Positions 1 to 12,020 of a stretch of 64,000 bases of DNA are shown piece after piece. A program made the position numbers and the translations under genes. Each line of letters opens with the position of its first letter. The first letter of the stretch is position 1. The stretch comes from Boesenbergia rotunda (taxonomy: Eukaryota; Streptophyta; Magnoliopsida; Zingiberales; Zingiberaceae), in NCBI GenBank assembly GCA_024364735.1, contig JAGFNQ010005637.1:1-64000 (forward strand), given 5' to 3'. The notes beneath the pieces are model-generated. The model was given only the letters and a program-made list of their open reading frames with translations, was not told the origin of the DNA and ran no database searches.

Positions 1-1104
1 CGGCAATTTACCAAAAGGCGCACTCAAAAATGGATATTTATCAAAAAGCGTCCCATGGTTTCATTTTCACCAAAGGACGTACTAATTTTAGTGAACTTCC
101 TCTTATACCCCTCCTGCTATACACTACCTTTCTCTTTCTCTCTCAATAACAAATTCTGAGACGTCAGCACGTGATGTTTCATACTTTTATTTTAAAATAA
201 TATATTTGGAATCGACGCTAAAAAAACATATAAATAAATAATTTTTATCCTAATGTGCACGCATGCAAATAGAAATTTCTAATGTAAGGTCTACAGTAAT
301 TGAAAAAAAAACGTAAGGTCTATAGTAATTAAATCATCTAACTTATTTAAAAATTAAATAAATAATTTTTATAATTAATTAAATGAAATTATATATTAAA
401 TAATATTTAATAAATTAATTAATGTAAAAAAATTGAAAAAAATGAAAAAAAAAAGAGCGTGGGTCTGAAATGTTGATTTGTTGATTTCAGGCCCACGCTG
501 GGCTTGAAATAAATTATTTCAGGCCCACGCTGGGCCTGAAATAAATTATTTCAGGCCCACGCTGGACCTGAAATAAAAATATTTCAGACCCAGCGTAGGC
601 CTGAAATTTTTTATTTCAGGCCCACGTTGGGCCTGAAATCTTTTGATTCAGGCCCGACGTGGACTCAATTTTTTTTCTATTTTAAAAATATAATAATATA
701 TAAAAAAACGTATCAAAACACTTAATTTCAGATTCAAACACAGGGCCTGAAGTCATCCCAAGAGGGTCTGAAGTCAAATAACTTCAGATCCTATAAATAA
801 TTAATTTAATAAATAACAATTAAATATAAAAAAATATTGTTAAAATTAAAAAATTTTCAGTGCCCTAGGGTCTGAAGTCATCCGACTTCAGGCCCAAGGA
901 GGGCCTGAAGTCATCAGACTTCAGGCCCTCCATCATTGATATAAAAAAAATTTTATAAAAATGTTTAATATATAATTACATATTATATAGGAGTAGTTTA
1001 GGTATATCAGTGAATTTAGGTGCCGAAACATCTAATAGGAGTGGTCTAGGAGATGAGATTTTGGGTGCTGAAACATCTAATCTTGTTGTATCACCAATGA
1101 TATA
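1..1104 (+). repeat. Left inverted arm of foldback
   Basis: Pairs with 3073-4184. From outside inward it has iterated TTTACCAAAAGG-type motifs (about 1-130), an AT-rich part (180-450), a hairpin block built on AGGCCCACGCTGGGCCT and TGAAAT..ATTTCA (455-680), a second hairpin block built on CTGAAGTC..GACTTCAG (730-935), and a short stretch of broken satellite sequence (985-1104). Confidence 0.85.
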
Positions 1105-3145
1105 GAGTTTTCAGAATTCCAAATATGGTAGGTCCATCAGTGAGTTTTGCTCAAAACTCACTGATATACCTAAACCACTCCTATAGCATTGGTGAAACAG
1201 CAAGATTAGAGGTTTCGGCACCCAAAATCTCATCTCCTAGCTCAACCCTGTCTACTGATATAGAGTTTTCAGAATTCCAAATATGGTAGGTCCATCAGTG
1301 AGTTTTGCTCAAAACTCACTGATATACCTAAACCACTCCTATAGCATTGGTGAAACAGCAAGATTAGAGGTTTCGACACCCAAAATCTCATCTCCTAGCT
1401 CAACCCTGTCTACTGATATAGAGTTTTCAGAATTCCAAATATGGTAGGTCCATCAGTGAGTTTTGCTCAAAACTCACTGATATACTTAAACCACTCCTAT
1501 AGCTTTGGTGATACAGCAAGATTAGAGGTTTCAGCACCCAAAATCTCATCTCCTAGCTCAACCCTGTCTACTGATATAGAGTTTTCAGAATTCCAAATAT
1601 GGTAGGTTCATCAGTGAGTTTTGCTCAAAACTCACTGATATACCTAAACCACTCCTATAGCATTGGTGAAACAGCAAGATTAGAGGTTTCGGCACCCAAA
1701 ATCTCATCTCCTAGCTCAACCCTGTCTACTGATATAGAGTTTTCAGAATTCCAAATATGCTAGGTCCATCAGTGAGTTTTGTTCAAAACTCACTGATATA
1801 CCTAAACCACTCCTATAGCATTGGTGAAACAGCAAGATTAGAGGTTTCGACACCCAAAATCTCATCTCCTAGCTCAACCCTGTCTACTGATATAGAGTTT
1901 TCAGAATTCCAAATATGGTAGGTCCATCAGTGAGTTTTGCTCAAAACTCACTGATATACTTAAACCACTCCTATAGCTTTGGTGATACAGCAAGATTAGA
2001 GGTTTCAGCACCCAAAATCTCATCTCCTAGCTCAACCCTGTCTACTGATATAGAGTTTTCAGAATTCCAAATATGGTAGGTCCATCAGTGAGTTTTGCTC
2101 AAAACTCACTGATATACCTAAACCACTCCTATAGCATTGGTGAAACAGCAAGATTAGAGGTTTCGACACCCAAAATCTCATCTCCTAGCTCAACCCTGTC
2201 TACTGATATAGAGTTTTCAGAATTCCAAATATGGTAGGTCCATCAGTGAGTTTTGCTCAAAACTCACTGATATACCTAAACCACTCCTATAGCATTGGTG
2301 AAACAGCAAGATTAGAGGTTTCGACACCCAAAATCTCATCTCCTAGCTCAACCCTGTCTACTGATATAGAGTTTTCAGAATTCCAAATATGGTAGGTCCA
2401 TCAGTGAGTTTTGCTCAAAACTCACTGATATACTTAAACCACTCCTATAGCTTTGGTGATACAGCAAGATTAGAGATTTCAGCACCCAAAATCTCATCTC
2501 CTAGCTCAACCCTGTCTACTGATATAGAGTTTTCAGAATTCCAAATATGGTAGGTCCATCAGTGAGTTTTGCTCAAAACTCACTGATATACCTAAACCAC
2601 TCCTATAGCATTGGTGAAACAACAAGATTAAAGGTTTTGGCACCCAAAATCTCATCTTCTAGCTCAACCCTGTCTACTGATATAGAGTTTTCAGAATTCC
2701 AAATATGGTAGGTCCATCAGTGAGTTTTGCTCAAAACTCACTGATATACCTAAACCACTCCTATAGCATTGGTGAAACAGCAAGATTAGAGGTTTCGGCA
2801 CCTAAAATCTCATCTCCTAGCTCAACCCTGTCTACTGATATAGAGTTTTCAGAATTCCAAATATGGTAGGTCCATCAATGAGTTTTGCTCAAAACTCACT
2901 GATATACCTAAACAACTTCTATAGCATTGGTGATACAGCAAGATTAGAGGTTTCGGCACCCAAAATCTCATCTCGTAGCTCAACCCCTTCTACTGATATG
3001 GAGTTTTCAGAATTCCAAATATGGTAGGTTCATCAGTGAGTTTTGCTCAAAATTCACTGATATACCTAAACCACTCTATATCATTGGTGATACAACAAGA
3101 TTAGATGTTTCGGCACCCAAAATCTCATCTCCTAGACCACTCCTA
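1101..3145 (+). repeat. 158-bp satellite, ~13 units, trimeric higher-order pattern
   Basis: The word tatagagttttcagaattcc recurs at 1101, 1259, 1417, 1575, 1733, 1891, 2049, 2207, 2365, 2523, 2681 and 2839, always 158 bp apart, and a slightly changed unit starts at 2997. Each unit contains a perfect hairpin: TCAGTGAGTTTTG, two bases, CAAAACTCACTGA. A variant unit (ATACTTAAACC, CTTTGGTGATAC, TTTCAGCACC) appears at 1481, 1955 and 2429, exactly 474 bp or three units apart, so part of the array grew as a trimer. The last two or three units are the most diverged. Confidence 0.95.
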
Positions 3146-4184
3146 TTAGATGTTTCGACACCTAAACTCACTGATATACCTAAACTACTCCTATATAATA
3201 TGTAATTATATATTAAACATTTTTATAAAATTTTTTTTTATATCAATGATGGAGGGCCTGAAGTCTGATGACTTCAGGCCCTCCTTGGGCCTGAAGTCGG
3301 ATGACTTCAGGCCCTAGGGCACTGAAAATTTTTTAATTTTAACAATATTTTTTTATATTTAATTGTTTTTTATTAAATTAATTATTTATAGGATCTGAAG
3401 TTATTTGACTTCAGACCCTCTTGAGATGACTTTAAGCCCTGTGTTTGAATCTGAAATTAAGTGTTTTGATACGTTTTTTTTATATATTATTATATTTTTA
3501 AAATAGAAAAAAATTGAGTCCACGTCGGGCCTGAATCAAAAGATTTCAGGCCCAACGTGGGCCTGAAATAAAAAATTTCAGGCCCACGCTGGCCCTGAAA
3601 TATTTTTATTTCAGGTCTAGCGTGGGCTTGAAATAATTTATTTCAGGCCCAGCGTGGGCCTGAAATCTGTTGATTTTAGGCCCAGCGTGGGCCTGAAATC
3701 AACATTTCAGGCCCACGCTCTTTCTTTTCATTTTTTTTTCAATTTTTTTTTCAATTTTTTTTACATTAATTAATTTATTAAATATTATTTAATATATTAA
3801 TTTTATTTAATTAATTATAAAAATTATTTATTTATTTTTAAATAAGTTAGATGATTTAATTACTATAGACCTTATGTTTTTTTTTCAATTACTGTAGACC
3901 TTACATTAGGAATTTCTATTTGTATGCGTGCACATTAGGATAAAAATTATTTATTTATATGTTTTTTTAGTGTCGATTCCAAATATATTATTTTAAAATA
4001 AAAGTATGAAAGATCACGTGCTGGCGTCTCGGAATTTGTTATTGAGAGAGAGAGAAAGACAGTGTATAGCAGGAGGGGTATAAGAGGAAGTTCATTAAAA
4101 TTAATGCGCCCTTTGGTGAAAATGAAACCATGGGACGTCTTTTGGTAAATATCCATTTTTGAGTGCGCCTTTTGGTAAATTGCG
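3073..4184 (-). repeat. Right inverted arm of foldback
   Basis: Reverse complement of the left arm with scattered differences. The order of blocks is mirrored and the arm ends with the same TTTACCAAAAGGCGCAC motif (read on the minus strand) near 4160-4184. Small length differences in poly-T runs and single-base changes show that the arms have diverged after formation. Confidence 0.85.
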
Positions 4185-4656
4185 TTTACCAAATGAAAGG
4201 GCGATTTATATTTTAAAAATTATTAAAAGGGCATCTCACCTATTTTATCTTATTAAATTTAATTTATTCAAACTGTTGTATCCTCATTTGTCCACACTAC
4301 ATGAATCTCACCTTGGAAATATGGTTTTACACTCGTGCTGCCAAAACGGATCGACAGGATTGGGCACGGTCATCTGATCAGTCAATTTCGACATATCAAA
4401 TCGAGCACGATATAGGCAGTTATAGGTTGCCTAGTTTGAGCATGACATAGGTAATCACAAGTCGGGTCAAGCGCATCTAAATCATTCACTTGTGTTAGCA
4501 TGAGTTCGAGCTTACCAAGTTATTTAATGTAAAAAAACAAATCAAAAAATAGAAAAATAAGAAATTTTTATAAATTTTTAAAAAAGGCAAATAGATTTTT
4601 AAAAACTTTAAAATTATTAAAGCATTCTTCTTTTCAATATTACATCGTAATTACTT

Positions 4657-4726
<70 letters not shown>

Positions 4727-6059
4727 AAGTTTATGAACATATAATTAATCATTAATTGTTAATTGATTAATAGATAAGGTAAGTTGATATAATTAACCAT
4801 AAATATATTTAATTGATCATTAAATGATATAATTATTTTGATCATAAGGCAGGTTGAGTTTTATTTATGTTATACCTCAATAGATAATTTTTATATTTAA
4901 CATTGACACTTTTATAATGTTTTTAAAATTGTGTATGAGTTTACTCACGCTAGGAATTTTAGTTACTTACGGCACACTTTAAGGTATTTTTTTCTAGTGA
5001 GATAAAAAAAAATTAAGACATTGACGGTTATATAAAGAGTTAATTACTCGTGTTTCTAAATTAATTTGATGATTAATTTGTAAGGTCGAATTAATTGAAT
5101 TGAAGTCCAAATATTAGATTATATAAAAAAAATATTGTAGGGCTGGACAAACCTGTGTTCCTAATTTGTGCAAAATTTTCATAAATTATTTAAGTTCATC
5201 TCATATAAAAAAGATTTAAGATGGGGCAAGCACCACGAATTTGAAAAAAAAATCATGATTAAATTAAAATTTTCTTTATTGAAAAATAAATTAAAAGTTA
5301 TATTCAATTATAAATTAAAAAATAACAACACGTGAAATATAACAAAAAGTTAGCATGATTAGTATGAGAATATATATTCGAAACCTTTTAAACTAATTAG
5401 AATAAATCAAATATCATCTATCTAATGTGTAAATACGGTGCAATATGATTGCTACTTCAAATACTACAAATCGGGTTTTTAATAATTTAGATACACAGCT
5501 TGACTATCTATTATTCAGAGAGTATTCAATTCTACACCATAAAAATTAATTCCTATCGATTATTAGGATAAATAAGTTAGTATAGATAAGTTTTGATGGG
5601 CGATCCAATGCTATAACATTTTCAAATTTCTTAAATATAATAAGTCATGGATGAAATTTGAACTCTTATTTCTAAAAAGTTTGTTTCACTTCTTATTACC
5701 TCACCGTAGTATCCTGTATATAAATCATTACGCTATTGATTATATAGTATGAAAAATTGATTATAACCTTGAGTAATATTTTATTGTGTTGAAATGCACT
5801 ATATTTTGAAAATTTTAATCATTAAAGAAAGTGGATGTAAAATTTTATGTATATTACATACACCATTGTAAATATATGTACATATGTAAGAAAAATAATT
5901 AAAACCTATTTTAAAGAAGAAAAAGGAAAAAAAAAACTATCTTAATTGATTCTCTCAATCTTAATAGCTGGAATTAGTTTTATACAAAGTAGAAATAAAA
6001 TTAAATTATTAAAAAATGTAGAGATATAATGATAAATAAAATCTTTCATACTTTCCTTG
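4185..6059. other. AT-rich intergenic DNA, no gene seen
   Basis: No coding frame with family resemblance is visible. The stretch is AT-rich with many in-frame stops. It contains the TA microsatellite listed separately and a ~110-bp segment near 4380-4490 of moderate GC that looks like transposon debris but matches nothing I can name. Confidence 0.5.
4661..4726. repeat. (TA)n microsatellite
   Basis: About 66 bp of alternating A and T with one phase break near 4701. Confidence 0.95.
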
Positions 6060-6490
6060 AACTAGAGCGTCAATGTCAATAAGCTCACCTTCAGCCTTAG
6101 TGAATATGTCTCCAACAGAATTTTCAATTAGTGTTTTTAATTTCTCGTTTATCAATTATTTCTTGACAATATAATAATCAATCTCAATAAATTTCATTCT
6201 AATCCAGATGTACATAGATAATGGACACATAATATTTTTGATATAATGATCAAGAGTCAAATCCTGAGAATTAATGATCTGATGCTTCTTCACCATACGC
6301 CTTCTCTGAATTTATCTTTTTTTCATATTAGGGTTGACTTTAAGGAGTCGTTGAGGTAATCATTTTGCCTTTTCAATATATTTCATTCTCTTAGATATTA
6401 TTTATAGCAATATTGTTTGATTGTCACAATGTAAAGTCACTTGTTGAGGATGATCACCATGCAATTCTCATAACAAACATCTTAGACAAA
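6060..6490 (-). pseudogene. Degenerate Ty1/Copia RNase H remnant
   Basis: Read on the minus strand in several frames, this region gives pieces characteristic of the Copia RNase H C-terminal part: LHCDNQT (catalytic Asp context, near 6430), a piece reading KFIEIDYYIVKK (near 6190) and GDIFTKAEGELIDID (near 6080). The order matches a Copia pol tail. Stops and frameshifts separate the pieces, so it cannot work. No LTR can be assigned to it. It directly borders the CACTA-like element. The identification rests on motif recognition by eye. Confidence 0.6.
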
Positions 6491-6954
6491 TTTTTTCACA
6501 AGTAATCGAGGTCATTAATCTATCACTAAATAAAAAGTCAATTTGTGATGAATTTTTAAAATAATTCATCGCAAGATCATTTTATGATGAAAATTGTGAT
6601 GAAAATATTTTCATTTTGAATTAGGTGTCGCCAAATTTTATAATGAAATTATAAAAATTTGTCGTAAATTCTATGACAAATTTGTTTTTCATCGCAAAAT
6701 TCGTTACAAATCTACGACAAAAACTATTTTGTTACAAAATTTCATAATATCAAATCTGCGACGAAAATAAATTTTCATCGCAAATTGACAATAAATTTTT
6801 TTCATTGCAAAAAACATTGCATATTTGGGAAGAAACCGTGTGATTCATGATCTTCAAAGTTGGGAAACAAATTAGTTTCGTCACAGATCTGCAATGAATT
6901 AAAATAGGCTTTCATCACATATATGTGACAAAAAGAAATTTTTCCCCAACTATG

Positions 6955-8745
6955 TGTTGGGATCTCCCGGCACCAAAACACAAAACGCAGTGGAAACAAA
7001 ATCTCTCGAGCGATCCATGCGAAAGAAAAAACTCGTACAAAGTTCATCTATCTAATAGATCTATCTAAAGTGTATACCTTTGGAGCGTGCCGTTCGCTTA
7101 TTCCGCTCGTCCAAGATGCATCGGATCTCTTGCACGTTCAAGTGTCCGTGCCTCTATTCGTATCCACACGGACACGATCTCTCAACTTCGGGAAGAACTA
7201 CCTTAGTTGTGCTAGCAACTTGAGGTAGTTCACAAGACCACCAAGAACCCTAAAGGGGTTTCGACCAAGAGGGAGAAGAGGAAGAAGAAGAGGAAGGGAA
7301 GAAAGGAAAGCTCTCCCTTTTCATTCAAAATGACTAGACTCTCTTTTATATTTATCCCATGAATATGAAGAGTCTTTTGTCTCTTTGACTTCCCTTCATT
7401 AAAGCCAATAAAGAGTACATTTTTTCATGTGACTCTTCACCTTCTCTTCATGTCCGGGCCTCTTGGGCTTCCGACCAGGTCTCCCGACCAAGTCGCCGAG
7501 CTCCCGACCCAGTCTGCCGAGCGCCGAGCTCCCGACCCAATCTGCCGAGCTCTCGACCCAGTCTGCCGAGTTCCCAACTCAGGCTCCCGACCTAGTCTCC
7601 CGAGTTCCCAACTCGAGCTCCCGATAAAGTCCCTGAGCTCCTGACCCGAGTCTCCCGAGCTCCTGTCTCGAGCTCCCGAGCACCCGAACTAGTCTCCCGA
7701 GTTCCTAACTCGAGCTCCCGATCGGATCTCCCGAGTTCCCAACTCGGGCTCTCGATCAGACTTCCCGAAGTATCATGTCCTTAGTGTGTGACCCAATAGG
7801 TTCTCGCGACGTTGACAATGCGCCTAAACACTTTAGACACATAATCAAAGAACGACATCTAGCAATGCATCATTGCTATCCAAGTAACAAGAAAAGTCGA
7901 GATCCGACTAAACCTCCGTGACTATAATAATGTATGACCTTGTCCTTCTATCCTTGATATCTAGATTGACCAATGAGGCATAGACCGTGTCATCCTCGAT
8001 CAATCTTTGTGATTTTTGATCCCCGAGTAGACTCACTCAAACAAATGAGCTCAATATCTCATATTGACTCATTTGAGCATGACCATGTGCTTTAGTAGTC
8101 CTACTCGATCAAAGGGCCCACAGATATCACTCCCGTCATATGGGAGGGATAGATCCCATCTACATCACTCATATCCCTCCGCATAATTCATTACATACCT
8201 AGTGATCGCCTTTATAGTCCACTCTGTTACGGGTGACGTTTGACGATACCAAAGTACATAACTCCTTATGTAGGGAATCATAATGACTTCAGGTCTAAGG
8301 ACTATTCATACTAATAGTCACATGAGAAAGTTTATGACACTCATATGACAATCTATGAAACTTTCTCATGGCGGGTCAATTCAGTACACATTCTCTAATG
8401 TATACCTATGTGTCAACTTGATATCACATATCCATGACTTGTGAGCTCGAGTCATCAATTGACCTACATGCTAGTCTCCATGCATTAATATTGTCCCTGA
8501 ATATTAATGTTTGACTACGAATAATTTAGTGTAGTGTTCTCTACATTATCTCACTATCGATTCAACCAATCGATATAATGTAGATAAGAACCTAGCTACT
8601 ATACAAGGACATTATTATACTTAGTTATTTGACACAAATACTAAAGTAAGTATAATAATCAAACATGTCTTTATTAATGATAGAATATGATACAAAAAGT
8701 CCCTAGTCAATCATCATATAATTGGCTCTAGGGCTCCTACTAACA
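6955..8745 (-). mobile_element. Solo LTR (TGTTGGGA..CTAACA), TSD CTATG
   Basis: A 1791-bp block begins TGTTGGGATC and ends CCTACTAACA, flanked by CTATG on both sides (6950-6954 and 8746-8750). This is the expected trace of an LTR retrotransposon reduced to one LTR by recombination. The end sequences resemble those of the solo LTR at 20407-22884. A TATA-like run (ATAAATATAAAAG, minus strand, near 7350) suggests minus orientation. No protein is encoded. Confidence 0.85.
7455..7765 (+). repeat. Degenerate GAGCTCCCGA / GAGTTCCCAACTCG repeat array
   Basis: Inside the solo LTR, GC-rich 13-25 bp units follow each other: ccgagctcccgac, cgagttcccaactcg and variants. Many units are short hairpins (CGAGTT ccc AACTCG). 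The array gives spurious open frames with Pro/Ser/Arg-rich translations that are not genes. Confidence 0.8.
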
Positions 8746-9000
8746 CTATGAAGATCATGAATCGCACGGTTTCTTCCCAGAGTTATTGCTTATTTGCGAT
8801 GAAAATCTATTTTTGTCATAGATCCGCGACGAATCTAGATTCATCACAGATTTGCAACGAATCTAGATTCATCACAGATGTGTGACGAATTAAGATTCGT
8901 CACAGATATGCAGCGAAAAAACATTTCATCATAGATCTGGGATGATTTTCGATTCGTCGCAAAATTATGATAAATAGTGTTTTACGATAAGCTTGTAGTG

Positions 9001-9407
9001 AAAATATTCTCGTCGCAAAATTTAATTTTTTTCACAAAACTCTCTATTTGTGCATTTATCATGTATACATATCATATCAAACCCTATACATCATACAATT
9101 ACATCCAACGCTACCTACAATTAATAAGATTCCAACACATCCTGCAATTAACAACATTCCAACACATCCTATAATTAACATCCAACACATCCTCCAATTA
9201 ACAATATTTCAACACATCTTACAATTAACATTCAAACAAGTCATATCCAAAATGAAGTTCAACATAAAACTATCATATCCCTGACTACAAGTCATACATA
9301 TCATATCCATAACTATAAGTCATCTAACATATCAAAGTTCAACAACAAGTCGTATCCTTTTTTGTCTCATGAGACACTTCTTTCTCCTTCTTCCATTGTT
9401 ATTCTTT
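9001..9407. other. Non-coding stretch with short CAACACATCC tandem repeats
   Basis: Between about 9105 and 9235 the phrase ttccaacacatcctacaattaac recurs four or five times with small changes. The rest shows no gene. Confidence 0.6.
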
Positions 9408-9640
9408 CGGCTTTTTACCAAACGGCGCACTTAAGAATTCGTAATTACCAAAACGTGTACTGAGATTTCGTTTTCACCAAAGGGCGCATCAAAATTAGTA
9501 TTTTTACTCTTATACCCCTCCCGCCAAGAATTCTCTTTCTCAGTTAACAATTTCGAGACATCCGAACCACTTTTTTTAGACTTTTCAAAATAAAATAACA
9601 TATTATGGTTCGGATGCCCCAGGAAGTCGACTTTTTCTCC
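9408..9640 (+). mobile_element. Diverged end related to the foldback arm
   Basis: The sequence starts cggctttttaccaaacgg and then follows the left end of the foldback (1-230) in order: ttaccaaa.cggcgcac, ttaccaaaacgtg, ttcaccaaagggcgc, cttatacccctcc, gagac.tc, then ttttcaaaataaaat. Identity is clearly lower than between the two foldback arms, so this is another member of the family. A partner end is not found before 19000, although hairpin units of the same style occur at 17940-18066. Confidence 0.65.
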
Positions 9641-9800
9641 TCTCTCTCTCAGCACAGCAACCTAATTGTCATTGCAAAATTTGGAGAACATTGTAGGTAC
9701 CCTAGCTGTGTTATAGTCACGAGCTCATCTCCCAACCAAAACCTAGGCAAGTGTGTTAGTGTGTCCCTCAGCCAGCTTTAAGGGTTTGCGTGGAAGTCCA

Positions 9801-11962
9801 TGTTGATGCAGTCTGACCCTGATTGTTGTTTTGGTGTTGACACCGATTTAAGTTTGATTCAAGTTTGGTTGAATTCGGATTAAGTCCAGGTGGATCGGGA
9901 GGTCGTACGCTGGCATGTGAAAAGTCCTAGCTTGGAGGGCTAGGTGTGAAAAGTCCTAGCTTGGAGGGTTAGGTGTGAAAAAGTCCTAGCTTGGAGGGTT
10001 AAGTGTAGAAAAATCCTAGTTTGGAGGGCTAGGTGTGAAAAGTCCTAACCTGGAGGGTTAGGTGTGGAAAAATCCTAGCTTGGAGGGCTAGATGTGAAAA
10101 ATCCTAACTTGGAGGGTTAGGTGTGGAAAAGTCCTAACTTGGAAGGTTAGGTCCTAGCTTGGAGGGCTAGGTGGATTAAATCCTAGCTTGGAGGGCTAGG
10201 TGTGAAAAGTCCTAGCTTGGAGGGCTAGGTGTTGGAAAAGTCCTAGCTTGGAGGGCTAGGTGTGAAATCCTGTCTTGGAGGGCCAAGTGGATGAAACCCT
10301 GGCTTGGAGGGACAGGTCCTAGCTTGGAGGGCTAGGTTGAAATCCTGGTGAGTGAAGCCAGGTCCTAACTTGGAGGGCTAGGTTGAAATCCCAGTGAGTG
10401 AGACTGGGCACGGAGTCTTGGTCCGAGGGACTGAGCACGAGTCAGGGGAGGTTGGGAGCCAGTTCTCTTGACTTAGAGAGGGTTTGGCCTTGCCCAGATC
10501 AGTCTGGTGACCGATCAAGGAAGTTGGCACGAAGTTCGCTCGTGGATCGGTCTGGTGACCGATCCAGCGATGTCTGATCGGTCTGGTGACCGATCAGGGA
10601 GCTTCCAGTAACTTTGGCAAACCTACTGTTCGGCTCCTAATCGGTCTGGTGACCGATCAGGGAGAAACCTTGATCGATCAATCTAAACGATCAACTGTCG
10701 CGAGGTTTCTCACCCTGACCGATCAGACTGGAGCCTAATCGGTCAGCGAGTGTCTTGATCGGTCTGGTGACCGATCAGTAGTGTATTTCAGGCGGGATTG
10801 TGGCAAGCAGATTTTTGGATCGGTTTGGTGACCGATCTGGTGACCGGTCAGGGTGACAGATCATACGAGCTTACAATCCCAGGTTTCTCACTGGGGACCG
10901 ATCAGGCTGGAGCCTGATCGGTCTGGGATCATTCTGATCGGTCCGGTGACCGATCACTTTAATTTAAAATGCACTGTCAGACGCTCTGATCAAGTCAGAA
11001 CATATCTGATTCCTCTGCTCTTAATCTCTGATACTTGATTCTCTGCTTGATTTGCTGTGCTAATGATATGATCAAGTGTGCAAGTGACAGGAATGGATTC
11101 AAACACTCAAGGAGAGTCAATCGGAGTCTTTCCTTGGAGCAGATTTGTCCGTTTTCCATCTCAGGTTGCAACGGATGCTGACACTGCTGGAGCTGTTGAC
11201 TGGGGCTTGGCTGAGGGAAGCTCAGGGAGTCCAGGAGAGCACAGTGGTAGCTGACTGTTATAGGTGAGCAGCTAGAGGCTGCAGTGAGGTGGTGACCTGG
11301 CGATCAGTGAGCTAAGACTTAAGCGTTTGGTGGCGAAGAAGTCAAAAGAACAACGCTGAGAATACTCGATCACTACTCTGCTACAACACTTGTGCTCTTG
11401 TGACAACTCTGTTCCATCATCTTGAGCAAGCAACTACGATCCTTGAAGCCACCTTATGTTACTTGAGCACTTGGAAGAAGAAACAAGAAGCTTGGCGAGT
11501 CCATCAGCGAGAAGACACGAAGAAGGGAGTTCTTGCGTGAGATTTGCGCTGGGTGGAGCTCGGTGAGAAGTTTGCTTGTGTTCTTGTGGTTCTAAGTGCT
11601 CAGTAAATTCCTTCTTGTGTTTCCTGTACTTAATACTTGATCCATCTTGAAACGTTGTGGAGAGGTTACTCCACCGAGAAGGAGGTTGCATTTTATCTGG
11701 ATTTTCTGGGGCTTGATCTGCCTACGATCAAGGGATCGCCCACCTTACGGGCACGCCAAGGAGTAGGGGCAAGTTATCCCCGAATCTTGTAAATCCTCTC
11801 TGTTAGCGTTTTGTGTTTGTGCTTAATTTATGTTTTAGTTTTTGCAACTTTGTTTTTGCTTCCGCTGTGCTACTAACCCAGCTGTAGAGAAAACCTAAAA
11901 TTGAAAGAAGTGGGTGTCTGGCTATATTCACCCCGCCCTCTCTAGCCATCCAAGTTCCAACA
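9801..11962 (+). repeat. 5' LTR of gag-only element 1
   Basis: Begins TGTTGATGCAGTC and ends AAGTTCCAACA. It holds about twenty hairpin units of ~28 bp built on CCTAGC..GCTAGG (9945-10410), then a block of GATCGGTC..GACCGATC palindromes (10495-10960), then a transcribed-looking U5 part shared with the other element. Confidence 0.9.
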
Positions 11963-11964
11963 AG

Positions 11965-11980
11965 TGGTATCAACGCTTGG
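11965..11980 (+). promoter_or_regulatory. Primer-binding site (initiator tRNA-Met type)
   Basis: TGGTATCAACGC follows the 5' LTR after two bases. The usual form TGGTATCAGAGC is intact in the sister element at 50831-50842; here two bases differ, which would weaken tRNA pairing. Confidence 0.75.
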
Positions 11981-12020
11981 GGCTCTGTTCACGGCTTAAC
12001 ATCCGAGAGCTTACAGCAAG

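Larger units (their letters stand above)
1..4184. mobile_element. Giant foldback (long-TIR) element with satellite core
   Basis: The first 1.1 kb and the last 1.1 kb of this interval are reverse complements of each other, including an AT-rich part, a block of GC-rich hairpin units and the outermost motif TTTACCAAAAGGCGCAC. The core between the arms is a 158-bp tandem array. No transposase frame is visible, so the element is non-autonomous. The outer ends contain two or three iterations of a ~27-bp motif (ttaccaaaaggcgcac, ttatcaaaaagcgtccc, ttcaccaaaggacgtac), as expected for transposase-binding subrepeats. The left end coincides with the window edge, so the true terminus and target duplication cannot be seen. 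A Mutator-like or other foldback DNA transposon is the likely class, by inference only. Confidence 0.8.
6524..9000. mobile_element. CACTA-like non-autonomous element, split by a solo LTR
   Basis: The left end reads CACTAAATAAAAAG and the right end, on the minus strand, CACTACAAGCTTATCG, which fits degenerate CACTA (En/Spm) termini. Both flanks inside are packed with short subterminal repeats of the form gattcgtcacagatctgcgacg (6530-6900 and 8800-8990), on both strands, a usual feature of CACTA transposons. The 3-bp flanks (TAT and AAA) do not match, so the exact ends or the target duplication are doubtful. No transposase is present. The interior is interrupted by the solo LTR at 6955-8745. 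Confidence 0.5.

Noticed and set aside
1101..3145. CRISPR-like array
   Set aside because: Units are contiguous 158-bp repeats without unique spacers, in a plant genome; this is a satellite.
7429..7644. 71-codon frame rich in Pro, Ser, Arg
   Set aside because: It lies in the ccgagctcccgac repeat array of a solo LTR and its translation only mirrors the repeat.
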